64,000 bases of DNA from Mesorhizobium liriopis (GCF_024053505.1 NZ_JAMXQS010000010.1:62001-126000); one strand, 5' to 3'. Positions 19,304 through 28,615 are shown, counted from the stretch's first letter. Translations and numbers: made by a program. The notes: generated from the sequence alone by a model not told the origin.

Positions 19304-20123
19304 ACTGCTGAACGCCGTTGGCGATAAAATCCTGAGCGAGCGCGATGGCTGTGCGACGGTCGGCCTCATCCGCCTGCGCGAACGCGTCCTCCTGCATGGT
19401 GCGGATCCAAGGCTTGTCAGTCTGATCCGCACGTTCGAGCGCAGCAGTCATGAGAGCGAGCCCGCGAACGACCTTGCCGCTTTGGAAGAGCAGGTTGCCG
19501 AGCGTCGCCTGAGCGCCAGCATGGCCCTTTTCAGCAGCGAGTTGCAACCAGCGCCCAGCCTGACGGATGCTGGCCTTCATGCCGCCCTCGCCCGATAGGA
19601 ACATCTTGCCCATTTCGAACTGGGCGTCCGGATTTCGGTAGTTGGCGGCGGCGCGCATGTAATATTCCTGGGCCGCGATCGGATCGGCCTGCACTTTAGA
19701 ACCAGGAATTCCACGACGCATATAGTCGCCAAGCGCAACGAGAGCATCCGACACGTAAGTTTCGTCCGGGCTACCAGGCTCAACATCCTGATCTGCGATC
19801 TCACTGTAGAACTTGAAGGCCTCGATATCGCTCTCACCAACCCCATCGCCCTCCGCGTACATACGCGCGAGCTTCCAGGTGGCACCGATCTGTCCGTTCT
19901 CGGCTGCGTAGCGATAGGCCTCGACGGCTTCTTCCTTGTGGCCGTTCTTGTATGCGGAGAAGCCTAGGCGAAACACGTCCCAAGGGCTCGATTTCTTGCC
20001 GCCGGACGCATCCTGACTGGTCGATGGCGGGGCAGCATCGAAAACCTTGTCGTCGAAAGCATAAGCAGCGTTCGCGAAGAGCGCGATCGCTGCACATGCA
20101 AGGAGGGAGGGTGTAAGGCGCAA
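19302..20123 (-). CDS. exoR: ExoR-type periplasmic Sel1-repeat regulator
   Basis: A Sel1/TPR-like repeat protein matching ExoR of rhizobia, the periplasmic inhibitor of the ExoS(ChvG)-ChvI two-component system that controls exopolysaccharide, motility and symbiosis or virulence. Family blocks seen are EEAVEAYRYAAENG, FKFYSEIADQ, MRRGIPGSKV and GHAGAQATLGNLLFQ. The frame is open to 20384, but a TTG at 20121-20123 gives a compact signal peptide (cleavage after ANAAYA) and 273 residues, close to the 268 of Sinorhizobium ExoR; the extra 87 residues upstream look non-coding. Start uncertain, identity good. Regulation of ExoR by proteolysis is known for the family, not visible here. Confidence 0.85.
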   Translation of the reverse strand: MRLTPSLLACAAIALFANAAYAFDDKVFDAAPPSTSQDASGGKKSSPWDVFRLGFSAYKNGHKEEAVEAYRYAAENGQIGATWKLARMYAEGDGVGESDIEAFKFYSEIADQDVEPGSPDETYVSDALVALGDYMRRGIPGSKVQADPIAAQEYYMRAAANYRNPDAQFEMGKMFLSGEGGMKASIRQAGRWLQLAAEKGHAGAQATLGNLLFQSGKVVRGLALMTAALERADQTDKPWIRTMQEDAFAQADEADRRTAIALAQDFIANGVQQ

Positions 20124-20428
20124 GGCGTTAGAACCCCGCCCGAGCGAAAGCCGCAAACGTGTTGCGCGAGGCTTCGTCTGCTGCGCAATCCGGTAATTCG
20201 AAACTGTTGAACCTGCGAGCTTCCATGCTGTCCCTTGGCCGCGATCATCGCGGTTGCGCTTCGGGCTGACGAAATACACTGCCGAGCCTTTGGGGTGCTC
20301 TGGGTTTATGGCGGGATGGGGGCAAATCGGGCACCTCCCAACCTTGTCCTCATGTAGACGATGATTGTGTTGCTCGATTGTCACAACAGCGGCGACCCCG
20401 TGTCACTCATATGCTGCTTTCGTGCATG

Positions 20429-20454
20429 AAAAAGGCCGGGCAAACCCGGCCTTT
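20429..20454 (-). terminator. Rho-independent terminator of the FadL-type gene
   Basis: A perfect 10-base-pair stem (20431-20440 with 20445-20454, four-base loop). Read on the minus strand it runs into five T residues (complement of 20429-20433). It lies 17 bases after the stop of the outer-membrane gene, separating it from exoR. Confidence 0.85.
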
Positions 20455-20471
20455 GATTCAATTTGGCAGAT

Positions 20472-21773
20472 TCAAAACTTGACGCGGATACTTGCGCTTC
20501 CGGCCGCGACGATATCGGCGTCGTAGGTGTAAGATACATAATTGGCCGGATCGCTATCGAGCGTAAAATCTGACCGACCTCCCGTTAACACACCGATGGA
20601 GCCGCCCAAACGTAATTCGACGTTCTTATTAGGTGAATAGGACCCGCCCAAGGCAACACTGTAGGTATCGGACTGAAAACCTTGAAACGTCGAGGTTCCC
20701 TTGTCCCATGTGATAGAGGCGAGGCCGGAGAAGGCATCGGTGAATTTGCGGCCCACACCCGCCGTGATCGTCCAGCCGTCCTCGTAATAAGCGTCAAAGG
20801 ACACGTCGGGATTGACCGCACCAGAGGTCGGGCTGATGACGCCGTTTATCTGAATGCTCTGTAACTGACTCCAATCCTGCCAACGCACAGAGCCGAACGC
20901 TATAGTATTCTCAGCAACGCCGCTTTGAAGGCGAAACTCTAAAGCCTGTGGAATTTCAGTTTCTGCATCAACGTCAAAAATGCCTGTCACAATCGGACGC
21001 GCAGCCAAAAGTCCTGCTGGTGCAAGCCGTGGGCCGAAATCGGTGGTATCCACCGTGCCCTCCAGATCAAGGTCGACTTTCCCGGTATAGAGCAAACTTG
21101 CGCGGAGCGCGATTTCAGGGATTTCGTAGGCTGCGCCGACGCGATAGCTCCAAGCTTCGTCAGACAGGTCAAATTTACCGACACCATCATTGCCGAAGTC
21201 GAGAAGTGTTTGGCGCGAGAAGAAAGCGTCGATTTTGTTGTAGCTGACGCCACCGATCGCACGCAACGACCCTTTCCCGACATCAAACTTGTAGGAGCAT
21301 GTCAGTGCTGCCTCGTCCGAATCAAGTTGGAACTCCACAGCGGAAATCGAATACGCGTTATTCTTGCCGTAATAGGCGTCCGCACCGTAAGGTTGCGTAT
21401 AGCTCGCCAAACAGTCCACAGGCTCGAAGAAGTTGAACTTCACGCCCAAACGCGGAACAGTGAAATCACCATCCACATCAATTGCATCCGAGAACAAAGC
21501 GGGACGGCGCACGGAGTTCGCGGCTACTGGTGGTACTCCTACGCCGATTAGCTGATCTGCAGCCGCGTCGGTCGAGCTTATCGCACGCTGCACATCCTTC
21601 AGCTCACGCTGAGGGTTTACGTAGGTCACACCGGCTTCGGTCGCTACGCGGGCAGGGTCGAAAAGAAGTTCGATGTTGCCCGCGCCGCGATCGAAGCCGC
21701 CTGCGAAGGCGGATTGGGCGGCGATCAGCGACACACCAGCCAGTGTGGCAAGGCGCAGTTGCGCGTGGGCCAT
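20472..21773 (-). CDS. OmpP1/FadL-family outer membrane transporter
   Basis: A 433-residue outer-membrane beta-barrel of the FadL family, which moves long-chain fatty acids or other hydrophobic compounds. The start at 21773 gives a signal peptide cleaved after AQSAFA; the open frame runs 13 codons further to 21812. Strand-like alternation, the segment VPRLGVKFNF, repeated Gly/aromatic girdles and a C-terminal phenylalanine (ASIRVKF) indicate BAM-assembled barrel topology. The ligand is not predictable. It is flanked by its own terminator and by a 240-base gap to valS, so it is probably monocistronic. Confidence 0.87.
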   Translation of the reverse strand: MAHAQLRLATLAGVSLIAAQSAFAGGFDRGAGNIELLFDPARVATEAGVTYVNPQRELKDVQRAISSTDAAADQLIGVGVPPVAANSVRRPALFSDAIDVDGDFTVPRLGVKFNFFEPVDCLASYTQPYGADAYYGKNNAYSISAVEFQLDSDEAALTCSYKFDVGKGSLRAIGGVSYNKIDAFFSRQTLLDFGNDGVGKFDLSDEAWSYRVGAAYEIPEIALRASLLYTGKVDLDLEGTVDTTDFGPRLAPAGLLAARPIVTGIFDVDAETEIPQALEFRLQSGVAENTIAFGSVRWQDWSQLQSIQINGVISPTSGAVNPDVSFDAYYEDGWTITAGVGRKFTDAFSGLASITWDKGTSTFQGFQSDTYSVALGGSYSPNKNVELRLGGSIGVLTGGRSDFTLDSDPANYVSYTYDADIVAAGSASIRVKF

Positions 21774-21864
21774 AGTTTCTCCCCTCGGATCTTGTTTCAG
21801 GGAGTAAGACAAAGCGGCGATGCACGCGCAAGCACCGAGATGGGATCCCGAACCACCGAAAGCT

Positions 21865-21892
21865 CTCAGGCTCGCCTTAGAGCGAGCCTGAG
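21865..21892. repeat. Perfect 11-bp inverted repeat between valS and the FadL-type gene
   Basis: Bases 21865-21875 are exactly complementary to 21882-21892 with a six-base loop. There is no T tract on either strand. It lies about 160 bases beyond the valS stop and 92 bases upstream of the porin ATG at 21773. It could stabilise the valS 3' end, act as a Rho-assisted stop, or be a protein-binding site for the porin gene. Confidence 0.5.
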
Positions 21893-22054
21893 CCGCTATC
21901 TTGCCCCATTCAACGGCATGTGGAGCTGGGTTAAGAAATTATCCGAAGGCAGTAAGTCATTGAAACGAAACGGACGCCACAAGTAATCGCAGCGCCCGTT
22001 GCTTTGCGGCAACATTGAGGCAAGAAAACCGCTTCCGCCTCTTCTCCAACAGCG

Positions 22055-24835
22055 TCAGGCGTCCCCACGAAGACGCTTGAGGGCGGTGTCGAGCTTAGTC
22101 TGGGTCTCGCGGAAACCCTCCAACTTCTCTCGCTCGGCTTCCACGATTTCCGCCGGTGCGCTCTGGACGAAGCGCTCGTTGCCGAGCTTCTTGTGAAGGC
22201 GCGCGATCTCCTCGGTTGTCTTGCCAAGTTCCTTGCGCAACCGCACCTCTTCAGCAGTCAGATCGATCAGTGTGCCAAGCGGCAAGCAGACGGTCGCCTC
22301 TCCGACCACGATCTGTGCGGAAGCAGATGGGGCCAATGGCGACTCGGTGATTTCCCCGACACGTGCCAGACGACGCAATGCCGTCTCGTGGCGCACCAAG
22401 CGCTCGCGGGTTTTGGCGTTCGCACCAATCAGAACAAGTGGAGCAATCGCGGAAGGCGGCACATTCATTTCCGAGCGTACGGAGCGAATGCCCGACACCA
22501 TATCGACCAGCCAGTTGATTTCACCGGCCGCCTCCGCATCATCGAATGTGAATGATGGCCAGTCTGCGTGGCACAGCAGACCAGCGCGTCCCGTCTCACC
22601 CGCCGTGCGCGCCCACAATTCTTCTGTCATGAACGGCATGAAAGGATGCAGCAGCTTGTAGGCCTGGTCGAGCACATAGGCCGTGCAGGCACGCGCCTCT
22701 GCCTGCTCGTCAGCCGTGCCGCCGGCGAAAACAGGCTTGAGGAGTTCGAGATACCAGTCACAGACAACGTTCCAAATGAAACGATAGGCTGCGCCCGAAG
22801 CGTCGTTGAAACGGAATGCCTCAATGCTGTCGGTAATCTCGTTGCGCGCGCGGGTCAGCTCAGTGAGAATCCAGCGGTTGACCGTGAGCTTCGCATTCTC
22901 AGGCGAGAAGCCGGCATCCGCCTTGACGCCGTTCATCTCGGCAAAGCGCGTCGCGTTCCAGAGCTTGGTTCCGAAGTTGCGATAGCCAGCCACGCGTGCA
23001 GGATCGAGCTTCACATCGCGCCCCTGCGCCGCGAGAATTGCGAGCGTGAAGCGAAGTGCATCCGCGCCGTATTCGTCGATCAGCTCGAGCGGGTCGATGA
23101 CGTTGCCCTTGGACTTCGACATCTTCGCTCCCGATTTGTCGCGAACGAGGCCGTGCATGTAGATCGTGTGGAAGGGCTCTTCCTCCATGAAGTGGAGGCC
23201 CATCATCATCATGCGGGCGACCCAGAAGAAGATGATATCGAAGCCGGTAACGAGCACGCTGGTGGGATAGTAGCGTTCGAGCTCGGGCGTCTTGTCGGGC
23301 CAGCCCATAGTCGAAAACGGCCAAAGCGCGGAAGAGAACCATGTGTCGAGCACGTCTTCGTCACGGGTCAGGATTTCGCCAGGCTGAAAATTCTCCAACA
23401 GGTCCTCGACCAATGCCTTCATCGGCCCTTCATGGGCGATGTAGTGCTGGATCGCGGCGTGAAGCGCCTCTTCCTCGGTTTTCTCGACAAAGACCGTGCC
23501 GTCAGGACCGTACCAGGCCGGGATGCGATGACCCCACCAGAGCTGGCGCGAAATGCACCAAGGCTGAATGTTCTCCATCCAGTCGAAATAGGTCTTTTCC
23601 CAGCTCTTCGGCGCGAACTGCGTGCGGCCCTCGCGCACCGATGCCATCGCAGGCTTGGCGAGCTCAGCGGCGTTCACGTACCACTGATCAGTCAGGAACG
23701 GCTCGATCGGCACCCCGCTGCGATCCCCATGCGGCACGACATGCCGGTGCGGCTCGATCTTGGCGAGCAGACCACGCTCTTCGAGGATCTGAACGATGAG
23801 CTTGCGCGCCTCAAAGCGCTCCATGCGCTCGAGCCGATCCCAGACCGACTGCTGCTCCGGCGTCGGATCGAGGCCGGCAAGGAAGTCATCATTGTCGCGG
23901 AGCGTAATCGCGCCATCGACGGTCAGGATATTGATGGCCGACAGATCGTGGCGCTTGCCGACCTCGAAATCGTTGAAGTCGTGCGCTGGCGTGATCTTCA
24001 CCGCGCCCGTGCCCTTTTCTGGATCGGAATAGTCGTCGGCAACAACCGGGATGCGACGACCGACGATTGGCAGAATCAGGTTCTTGCCGACGAGGGCCGA
24101 GTAGCGTTCGTCGTCCGGATGGACCGCGACACCCGTGTCGCCCAGCATCGTTTCCGGCCGGGTCGTGGCGACCGTGACGAACGTGCTTGGATCCTCGGCG
24201 TTGAAGACCTCGCCTTCGATCGGATAGCGCAAGTGCCAGAGATTGCCATCCACCTCGAGGTTTTCGACCTCGATGTCCGAGATGGCGGTCAGCAGCTTCG
24301 GGTCCCAATTGACCAGCCGCTTGTCCTTGTAGATCAAGCCTTCCTTGTAGAGCGAAACGAAGACTTCGACCACGGCCCTGGAAAGGCCCTCATCCATGGT
24401 GAAGCGCTCGCGCGACCAATCGCAGGATGCGCCCAGACGCTTGAGCTGGTTGATGATTGTGCCGCCCGACTCCGCCTTCCACTGCCAGACCTGCTCGACG
24501 AATTCCTCGCGGCTCATATCGCGACGGCGGATCTGCCGCTCGGCCAGCCTTCGCTCGACGACCATCTGTGTGGCGATGCCGGCATGATCCATGCCTGGCT
24601 GCCAGAGAACATCCTTGCCGCGCATTCGCTCGAAGCGGACGAGAATGTCCTGCAGAGTGTTGTTCAGCGCGTGCCCGATATGGAGCGAGCCGGTGACGTT
24701 GGGCGGCGGAATGACCACCGAGAAGCTTTCCGCACCTGGCTTGGCACTGGCACCCGCACGGAACGCGTCATTCGCTTCCCACGCTTCAGCAATGCGCGGC
24801 TCAACCGCTTTCGCGTCATAGGTCTTGTCGAGCAT
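22055..24835 (-). CDS. valS: Valine--tRNA ligase
   Basis: A 926-residue class I synthetase that charges tRNA-Val and edits misacylated threonine. The HIGH motif appears as PPPNVTGSLHIGHAL, the signature KMSKSKGN is present in the middle, the CP1 editing domain with TTRPETMLGDTGVAVHP is intact, and the C-terminal coiled-coil arm (about the last 65 residues) is complete. The ATG at 24835 (MLDKTYDAKAVE) fits the family better than the start five codons upstream. Confidence 0.97.
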   Translation of the reverse strand: MLDKTYDAKAVEPRIAEAWEANDAFRAGASAKPGAESFSVVIPPPNVTGSLHIGHALNNTLQDILVRFERMRGKDVLWQPGMDHAGIATQMVVERRLAERQIRRRDMSREEFVEQVWQWKAESGGTIINQLKRLGASCDWSRERFTMDEGLSRAVVEVFVSLYKEGLIYKDKRLVNWDPKLLTAISDIEVENLEVDGNLWHLRYPIEGEVFNAEDPSTFVTVATTRPETMLGDTGVAVHPDDERYSALVGKNLILPIVGRRIPVVADDYSDPEKGTGAVKITPAHDFNDFEVGKRHDLSAINILTVDGAITLRDNDDFLAGLDPTPEQQSVWDRLERMERFEARKLIVQILEERGLLAKIEPHRHVVPHGDRSGVPIEPFLTDQWYVNAAELAKPAMASVREGRTQFAPKSWEKTYFDWMENIQPWCISRQLWWGHRIPAWYGPDGTVFVEKTEEEALHAAIQHYIAHEGPMKALVEDLLENFQPGEILTRDEDVLDTWFSSALWPFSTMGWPDKTPELERYYPTSVLVTGFDIIFFWVARMMMMGLHFMEEEPFHTIYMHGLVRDKSGAKMSKSKGNVIDPLELIDEYGADALRFTLAILAAQGRDVKLDPARVAGYRNFGTKLWNATRFAEMNGVKADAGFSPENAKLTVNRWILTELTRARNEITDSIEAFRFNDASGAAYRFIWNVVCDWYLELLKPVFAGGTADEQAEARACTAYVLDQAYKLLHPFMPFMTEELWARTAGETGRAGLLCHADWPSFTFDDAEAAGEINWLVDMVSGIRSVRSEMNVPPSAIAPLVLIGANAKTRERLVRHETALRRLARVGEITESPLAPSASAQIVVGEATVCLPLGTLIDLTAEEVRLRKELGKTTEEIARLHKKLGNERFVQSAPAEIVEAEREKLEGFRETQTKLDTALKRLRGDA

Positions 24836-24938
24836 GGAAACGGTCCGCAATGGCTTGGAAAGGCAAGGGTTCTAAACCGGAAGCCCAGTTCCAAGTCAAT
24901 TGCGTGAGGAAGCCGCGCCTTTATGCGTCAGCTTCCGA

Positions 24939-25730
24939 TCAGCGCGGGGATGAACCACCGCGCGCAATGCGCTCGATCTCCTCGCGCACAAGACGCTCGA
25001 CCAGATGCGGAAGGTTGTTATCCAGCCAATCACGCAACATCGGGCGAAGCATCTCTTCGGCGATATCGTCGAAGGTGCGGCGCCCCCGTGCCTCTGTCGC
25101 GACACTCAGATCGCTGAAGGCCGCAGCCACTTGGCTGCCGGTCTGGGATGAGACGAGCGACGAGGCAGAGGATTCACTCGACGCACGGCTTTCATTGCCA
25201 GCAGATCGGGAAGCGCCCTGATCGAAGAACGAGCCAGGCTGTTGAGGAGCGGTCTGAGACATCGGTTCACTCTCCTCCTCTGAGGTATGCGGCACTGGTT
25301 CGGATATCGGTGGTTGAGGGGTCGCAGACGCATCGGTTTCCGTTGAAAGCGGCTCAGCCTGCTCGACAAACGACGCCTCAGGCGTCTCTGCAACCAGTTC
25401 TTCGGGTAACACGGCTGCGGCGGTCTCCGTCACCTCGTCGACAGCCTGTTGATCGGTGGAAACGGCCTCCACGGCCTGCCCGGCCCCAAGCTCTGCACGG
25501 AACGCATCGACATCATCAGCCGCAGCCTCCGGTTCCGACCGGGCGGCCTGAACCTCGACGAGCTTGGCCTCATCAGGCTCAGAATTGACGGGCTTGGCTT
25601 CGGCAAGCTCGGCCTTATCGGCACGCTGCACCGTGTCGCTGTCTTCGATGATGCGCCGAATGGAAGCCAGAATCTCTTCCATCGAAGGCTCGCGCTGCGC
25701 GCCGCTCGCGTTCGGTTGGACCATGCTCAT
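24939..25730 (-). CDS. popZ: PopZ/DUF2497 polar organising protein
   Basis: A 263-residue acidic protein with the PopZ layout: a short N-terminal helix (PSMEEILASIRRIIED, about residues 15-31), a long Pro/Glu/Ala-rich disordered linker, and a C-terminal helical oligomerisation region (about 210-260, with RRTFDDIAEEMLRPML). PopZ builds a polar matrix that tethers the centromere complex and gathers signalling proteins; in rhizobia it marks the growing pole. The linker is longer than in Caulobacter (177 residues in total there). It lies between valS and tolC. Confidence 0.88.
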   Translation of the reverse strand: MSMVQPNASGAQREPSMEEILASIRRIIEDSDTVQRADKAELAEAKPVNSEPDEAKLVEVQAARSEPEAAADDVDAFRAELGAGQAVEAVSTDQQAVDEVTETAAAVLPEELVAETPEASFVEQAEPLSTETDASATPQPPISEPVPHTSEEESEPMSQTAPQQPGSFFDQGASRSAGNESRASSESSASSLVSSQTGSQVAAAFSDLSVATEARGRRTFDDIAEEMLRPMLRDWLDNNLPHLVERLVREEIERIARGGSSPR

Positions 25731-25842
25731 ACTCGCGCCCTACCCGCTCGTCCGCCGACGCGCAACGGCGCCGGCTTCAGGAATCATGAGTTAAGCGTAG
25801 AGGAAGCCCCGTTCCAAGAGAATCCCGAAAGCTTGCATTTGA

Positions 25843-25866
25843 ACGATCTCAACAGGAAGAGATCGT
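25843..25866 (-). terminator. Weak hairpin after tolC
   Basis: An 8-base-pair stem (25843-25850 with 25859-25866) begins 12 bases beyond the tolC stop. The minus-strand tail is not T-rich, so it is a poor intrinsic terminator; it may serve as a 3' end stabiliser or just as a pause site before popZ. Confidence 0.3.
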
Positions 25867-25877
25867 CCGAAGCAGGA

Positions 25878-27308
25878 TCAGCGGCCGTCCGGCGTACGCA
25901 GACCGAACCACTTGTCCTTGACGGCCCTGTAGTGCTCCTGCGGATTATAGGGCTCGACCTTCAAGCCCAGCCTTTCAGCGGAGAGAGCACCGATCGCCGA
26001 AAGAACGGCATAGCTTGCAACGACCGTGTCGCGCTCGACCCCGGCAAGCGTGATCTGCGCATTGATGACATCGGCCTGCGCGTTCAGCACATCCAGTGTT
26101 GTGCGCTGGCCGACATTGCGTTCCTCGATCACGCCGTTGAGCGCGAGTTGGGCGGCTGAAACGAGCTGACGGTTGGCGCTGACACTTTCGACCGCCGAAA
26201 CGTACTGGCTCCATGACGACGCCACAGCATTACGAACCTGATCGCGCTGCACATCTACTTCGATGCGAGCCTGACCGAGCGATTCCTTTGCCTGACGTAC
26301 GCCGGCCGCAACCCGTCCGCCTTGATAGATCGGCACCGTAATGGACGCACCGATGCTGGCGCTGCTTTCCCCTTCCAAGTCTCCGGAAGCGCTCGACGCG
26401 CCCAACCCGGTTCCAACACCGGGAAGACCCCGCGTTTGCGAGTATTGCTGAGACAAACCGGCCGTTGCGGAAATCTGCGGCAGCAACGCGCCTTCAGTCG
26501 ATTTGACCGTGTAGCCCGCAGCATCGACAAGATACTTTGTGGCGAGAATGGCCGGATGCTGCTCGCTCGCCTGCGCATAGGCAACGTTCAGGCTCCTTGG
26601 GAGAAGCTTGGATTGTGGCGAGGCGGCGGTGAGATTGCGCGGCTCCTCGCCAACGATCTGTCGATAGGTCGCCGAACTGGCGGCAACCTGAGCACGTGCC
26701 GAGCTGACGGATGCGACAGCGGAAGCGCGGCTGGCCTGGGCCTGCGCAACGTCGGTCCGTGTACCCTCGCCCACATCGAAACGTGACTGCGCCGCACGCA
26801 CCTGCTCGGACAGGAAGGCGAGATTGCGCTCGGTCAGCGCCGCGATCTGGCGATCGCGGATGACGTCCATATAAGCCGAAGCCGCGTTGAACAAAATGTT
26901 CAGTTCGGTGTTGCGAAGGCTCTCATTGGACGCGTAGACGCGCGACTCGGCGGCGCGCACATTATTGCGTGTCTGCAAGCCATCGAACAGCGTCTGATTG
27001 ATCTGCACGCCAAAGGAGTAAGTGCTGAGGCGGAGACCTTCTTGCGACACGTAATTCGCGCTTCCGGTGCCCGCGATAGTTGGGCGGTAGCCGGACTTTG
27101 CGATTGCCACATCCTCGTCGGTAACTCGCACACCGGCGCGCGTCGAGTTCAGCGTGGAGTTGAACTGGTAGGCTTTAGCCAAGGCGCCGAGGATGGTTTC
27201 AGCGCTGGCAATACCCGGGGCCATAACTATAGCCGATGCCAAAAAGGCGGCATGCAGGCGACTCAATCGAAAGGACAAGGCACACCCTCTTCCGTTCTGC
27301 GAGGCCAT
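25878..27308 (-). CDS. tolC: TolC-family outer membrane channel
   Basis: A 476-residue trimeric outer-membrane exit duct for type I secretion and RND efflux. A signal peptide ends near PGIASAE. The internal duplication of the family is visible: two long coiled-coil regions, each followed by a short beta part (for example TLFDGLQTRNNVRAAESR and QGGRVAAGVRQAKESLGQAR). The ATG at 27308 puts the signal peptide at a normal position; the frame is open six codons further. The tolC-PCMT-tRNA-Cys neighbourhood resembles the tolC region of Sinorhizobium as I recall it. Confidence 0.94.
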   Translation of the reverse strand: MASQNGRGCALSFRLSRLHAAFLASAIVMAPGIASAETILGALAKAYQFNSTLNSTRAGVRVTDEDVAIAKSGYRPTIAGTGSANYVSQEGLRLSTYSFGVQINQTLFDGLQTRNNVRAAESRVYASNESLRNTELNILFNAASAYMDVIRDRQIAALTERNLAFLSEQVRAAQSRFDVGEGTRTDVAQAQASRASAVASVSSARAQVAASSATYRQIVGEEPRNLTAASPQSKLLPRSLNVAYAQASEQHPAILATKYLVDAAGYTVKSTEGALLPQISATAGLSQQYSQTRGLPGVGTGLGASSASGDLEGESSASIGASITVPIYQGGRVAAGVRQAKESLGQARIEVDVQRDQVRNAVASSWSQYVSAVESVSANRQLVSAAQLALNGVIEERNVGQRTTLDVLNAQADVINAQITLAGVERDTVVASYAVLSAIGALSAERLGLKVEPYNPQEHYRAVKDKWFGLRTPDGR

Positions 27309-27442
27309 CAGCTGACAGTCGAGCAATATTCGACCTAAAAACTATCCGACCCCTCACCGTCCCGGTTCGTTGCCGGATTCGATGACCATAAATTCGAGCG
27401 CAACGGACCATGAGCGACCCGCAGCGTGCAAGCTAAAAGATA

Positions 27443-28102
27443 TTAAAATGTGAAGGCGGGCGTCTTCTCGAAGCCCGGTAGTGGCTTAACTGCCGCATTG
27501 AAGGCGCGGCGCCCAGCGGTCGCGCCGCTTGCCTTGACGTAGAGCATGGCGACACCGGCATTGCCGCGTCCCTCGACGACAACAAGGCGACCGCCTTCCG
27601 CAAGCTGCTCGAACAGCGCGCCCGGCACGTCATCGACCGCGCCATTCACGAAGATCACCTGGTAAGGCGCGGAGGCTTTCCAACCTTGAGCGAGCGGTCC
27701 GCCGACAACGGAAACTTCGCCGTGTCCGGCCTGCATGAGCGCCGACTTCGCGCGCCCGGCAAGGCTGGCGTCCGACTCGAGAGCCGTCACGGACGCGCCG
27801 AGACGGGCAAAAACGGCAGAGGCGTAGCCGGTTCCGGCGCCGACATCGAGGACATTGTCGCCAGGGCGGATCGCTGCGAGCTGAGCCAGTTTGGCGAAGG
27901 GCGATGGCTCCATCAGAAAGCGGCCGGGAGCGATCTGCAGATCTTCATCGATATAGGCGAGTTGGCGCAAACGATCATCGACGAATACCTCGCGAGGAAC
28001 GGAGAGCAGCGCGTCGAGCAGCGGAATATCGGTCACGTCGGTGGTACGGATCTGACCGTCCACCATCTTGACGCGAAGCTCAGGAAAATTGGGCTCTGTC
28101 AT
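27443..28102 (-). CDS. PCMT-family methyltransferase (second copy type)
   Basis: A 219-residue SAM-dependent methyltransferase of the protein-L-isoaspartate O-methyltransferase family. The SAM motif VLDVGAGTGYASAVFARLG is clear, and the N-terminus reads RVKMVDGQIRTTDVTD, typical of the short alphaproteobacterial paralogue next to tolC. The PCMT-specific substrate loop is degenerate, so the substrate may not be isoaspartyl protein. The open frame reaches 28261, but those upstream codons are only the antisense-free read of tRNA-Cys; ATG 28102 is the real start. Confidence 0.88.
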   Translation of the reverse strand: MTEPNFPELRVKMVDGQIRTTDVTDIPLLDALLSVPREVFVDDRLRQLAYIDEDLQIAPGRFLMEPSPFAKLAQLAAIRPGDNVLDVGAGTGYASAVFARLGASVTALESDASLAGRAKSALMQAGHGEVSVVGGPLAQGWKASAPYQVIFVNGAVDDVPGALFEQLAEGGRLVVVEGRGNAGVAMLYVKASGATAGRRAFNAAVKPLPGFEKTPAFTF

Positions 28103-28157
28103 CCGCCTGCCTGCCATACGGCCAGGGTTCGGATGGCCTGCCGGCGACAGCCGGTGC

Positions 28158-28231
28158 TGGAGGCCTCGCCCGGAATCGAACCGGGGTGCAAGGATTTGCA
28201 GTCCTCTGCGTAACCACTCCGCCACGAGGCC
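28158..28231 (-). tRNA. tRNA-Cys (anticodon GCA)
   Basis: A 74-nt cloverleaf with encoded CCA at 28158-28160. Acceptor strands GGCCTCG and CGAGGCC pair fully, the T arm contains GGTTCGATTCC, and the seven-base anticodon loop CTGCAAA gives anticodon GCA, reading UGC/UGU. It sits upstream of the PCMT-family gene in the same direction. Confidence 0.96.
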
Positions 28232-28282
28232 CGAAGCACTCGGCTGTCGCGCCTTCCCCATAGGGTCACGACCAGCGCGTCG

Positions 28283-28615
28283 TCAAGCGGCCTTGCGTGC
28301 TGCGCCTGGGGCATCACGCCGCGCGGACGGGCGACGACGTCGATGCCACCAGACTGCAGTTCTGCGACGCCAGCGCCGAACTGAGGCGAATTCATAGGAC
28401 AGAACGAGGAGGCCCACCGGCACCATCCAGAAACCGAGAATCGGAAGGAAGCCGAGGCAGCCCCCGATCACCAAAGCCGAGCCCAGCGCGATTCGAGCCC
28501 AACGCGAACGGGGAAGATAGAAATCGCGACCGAGCAGTGTGATCTTCCTGCGCGGCGGCTCGATCGATTCACGCTTATCGTAAGACGTATCGGCGGGATC
28601 GTGAGCGCGGGTCAT
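28283..28615 (-). CDS. Small membrane protein of unknown function
   Basis: A 110-residue protein: a hydrophilic N-terminus, one or two tightly spaced hydrophobic helices (about residues 43-72, with GGCLGFLPILGFWMVPVGLL) and a strongly Arg-rich C-terminus (RRWRRRTAVWWHRRRR). I recognise no domain. The Gly-Phe-Leu-Pro hairpin resembles small phage-shock- or PGPGW-type membrane proteins, but this is only a resemblance. ATG 28615 is preferred because the 35 codons upstream look non-coding. It precedes tRNA-Cys in the same direction. Confidence 0.6.
   Translation of the reverse strand: MTRAHDPADTSYDKRESIEPPRRKITLLGRDFYLPRSRWARIALGSALVIGGCLGFLPILGFWMVPVGLLVLSYEFASVRRWRRRTAVWWHRRRRPSARRDAPGAARKAA

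Noticed and set aside
22568-24907. Open frame of 779 codons on the plus strand, across valS
   Set aside because: It is a mirror of the minus-strand valS, which has full motifs and a good start. GC-rich codon use produces such antisense frames; the product shows no recognisable motif.
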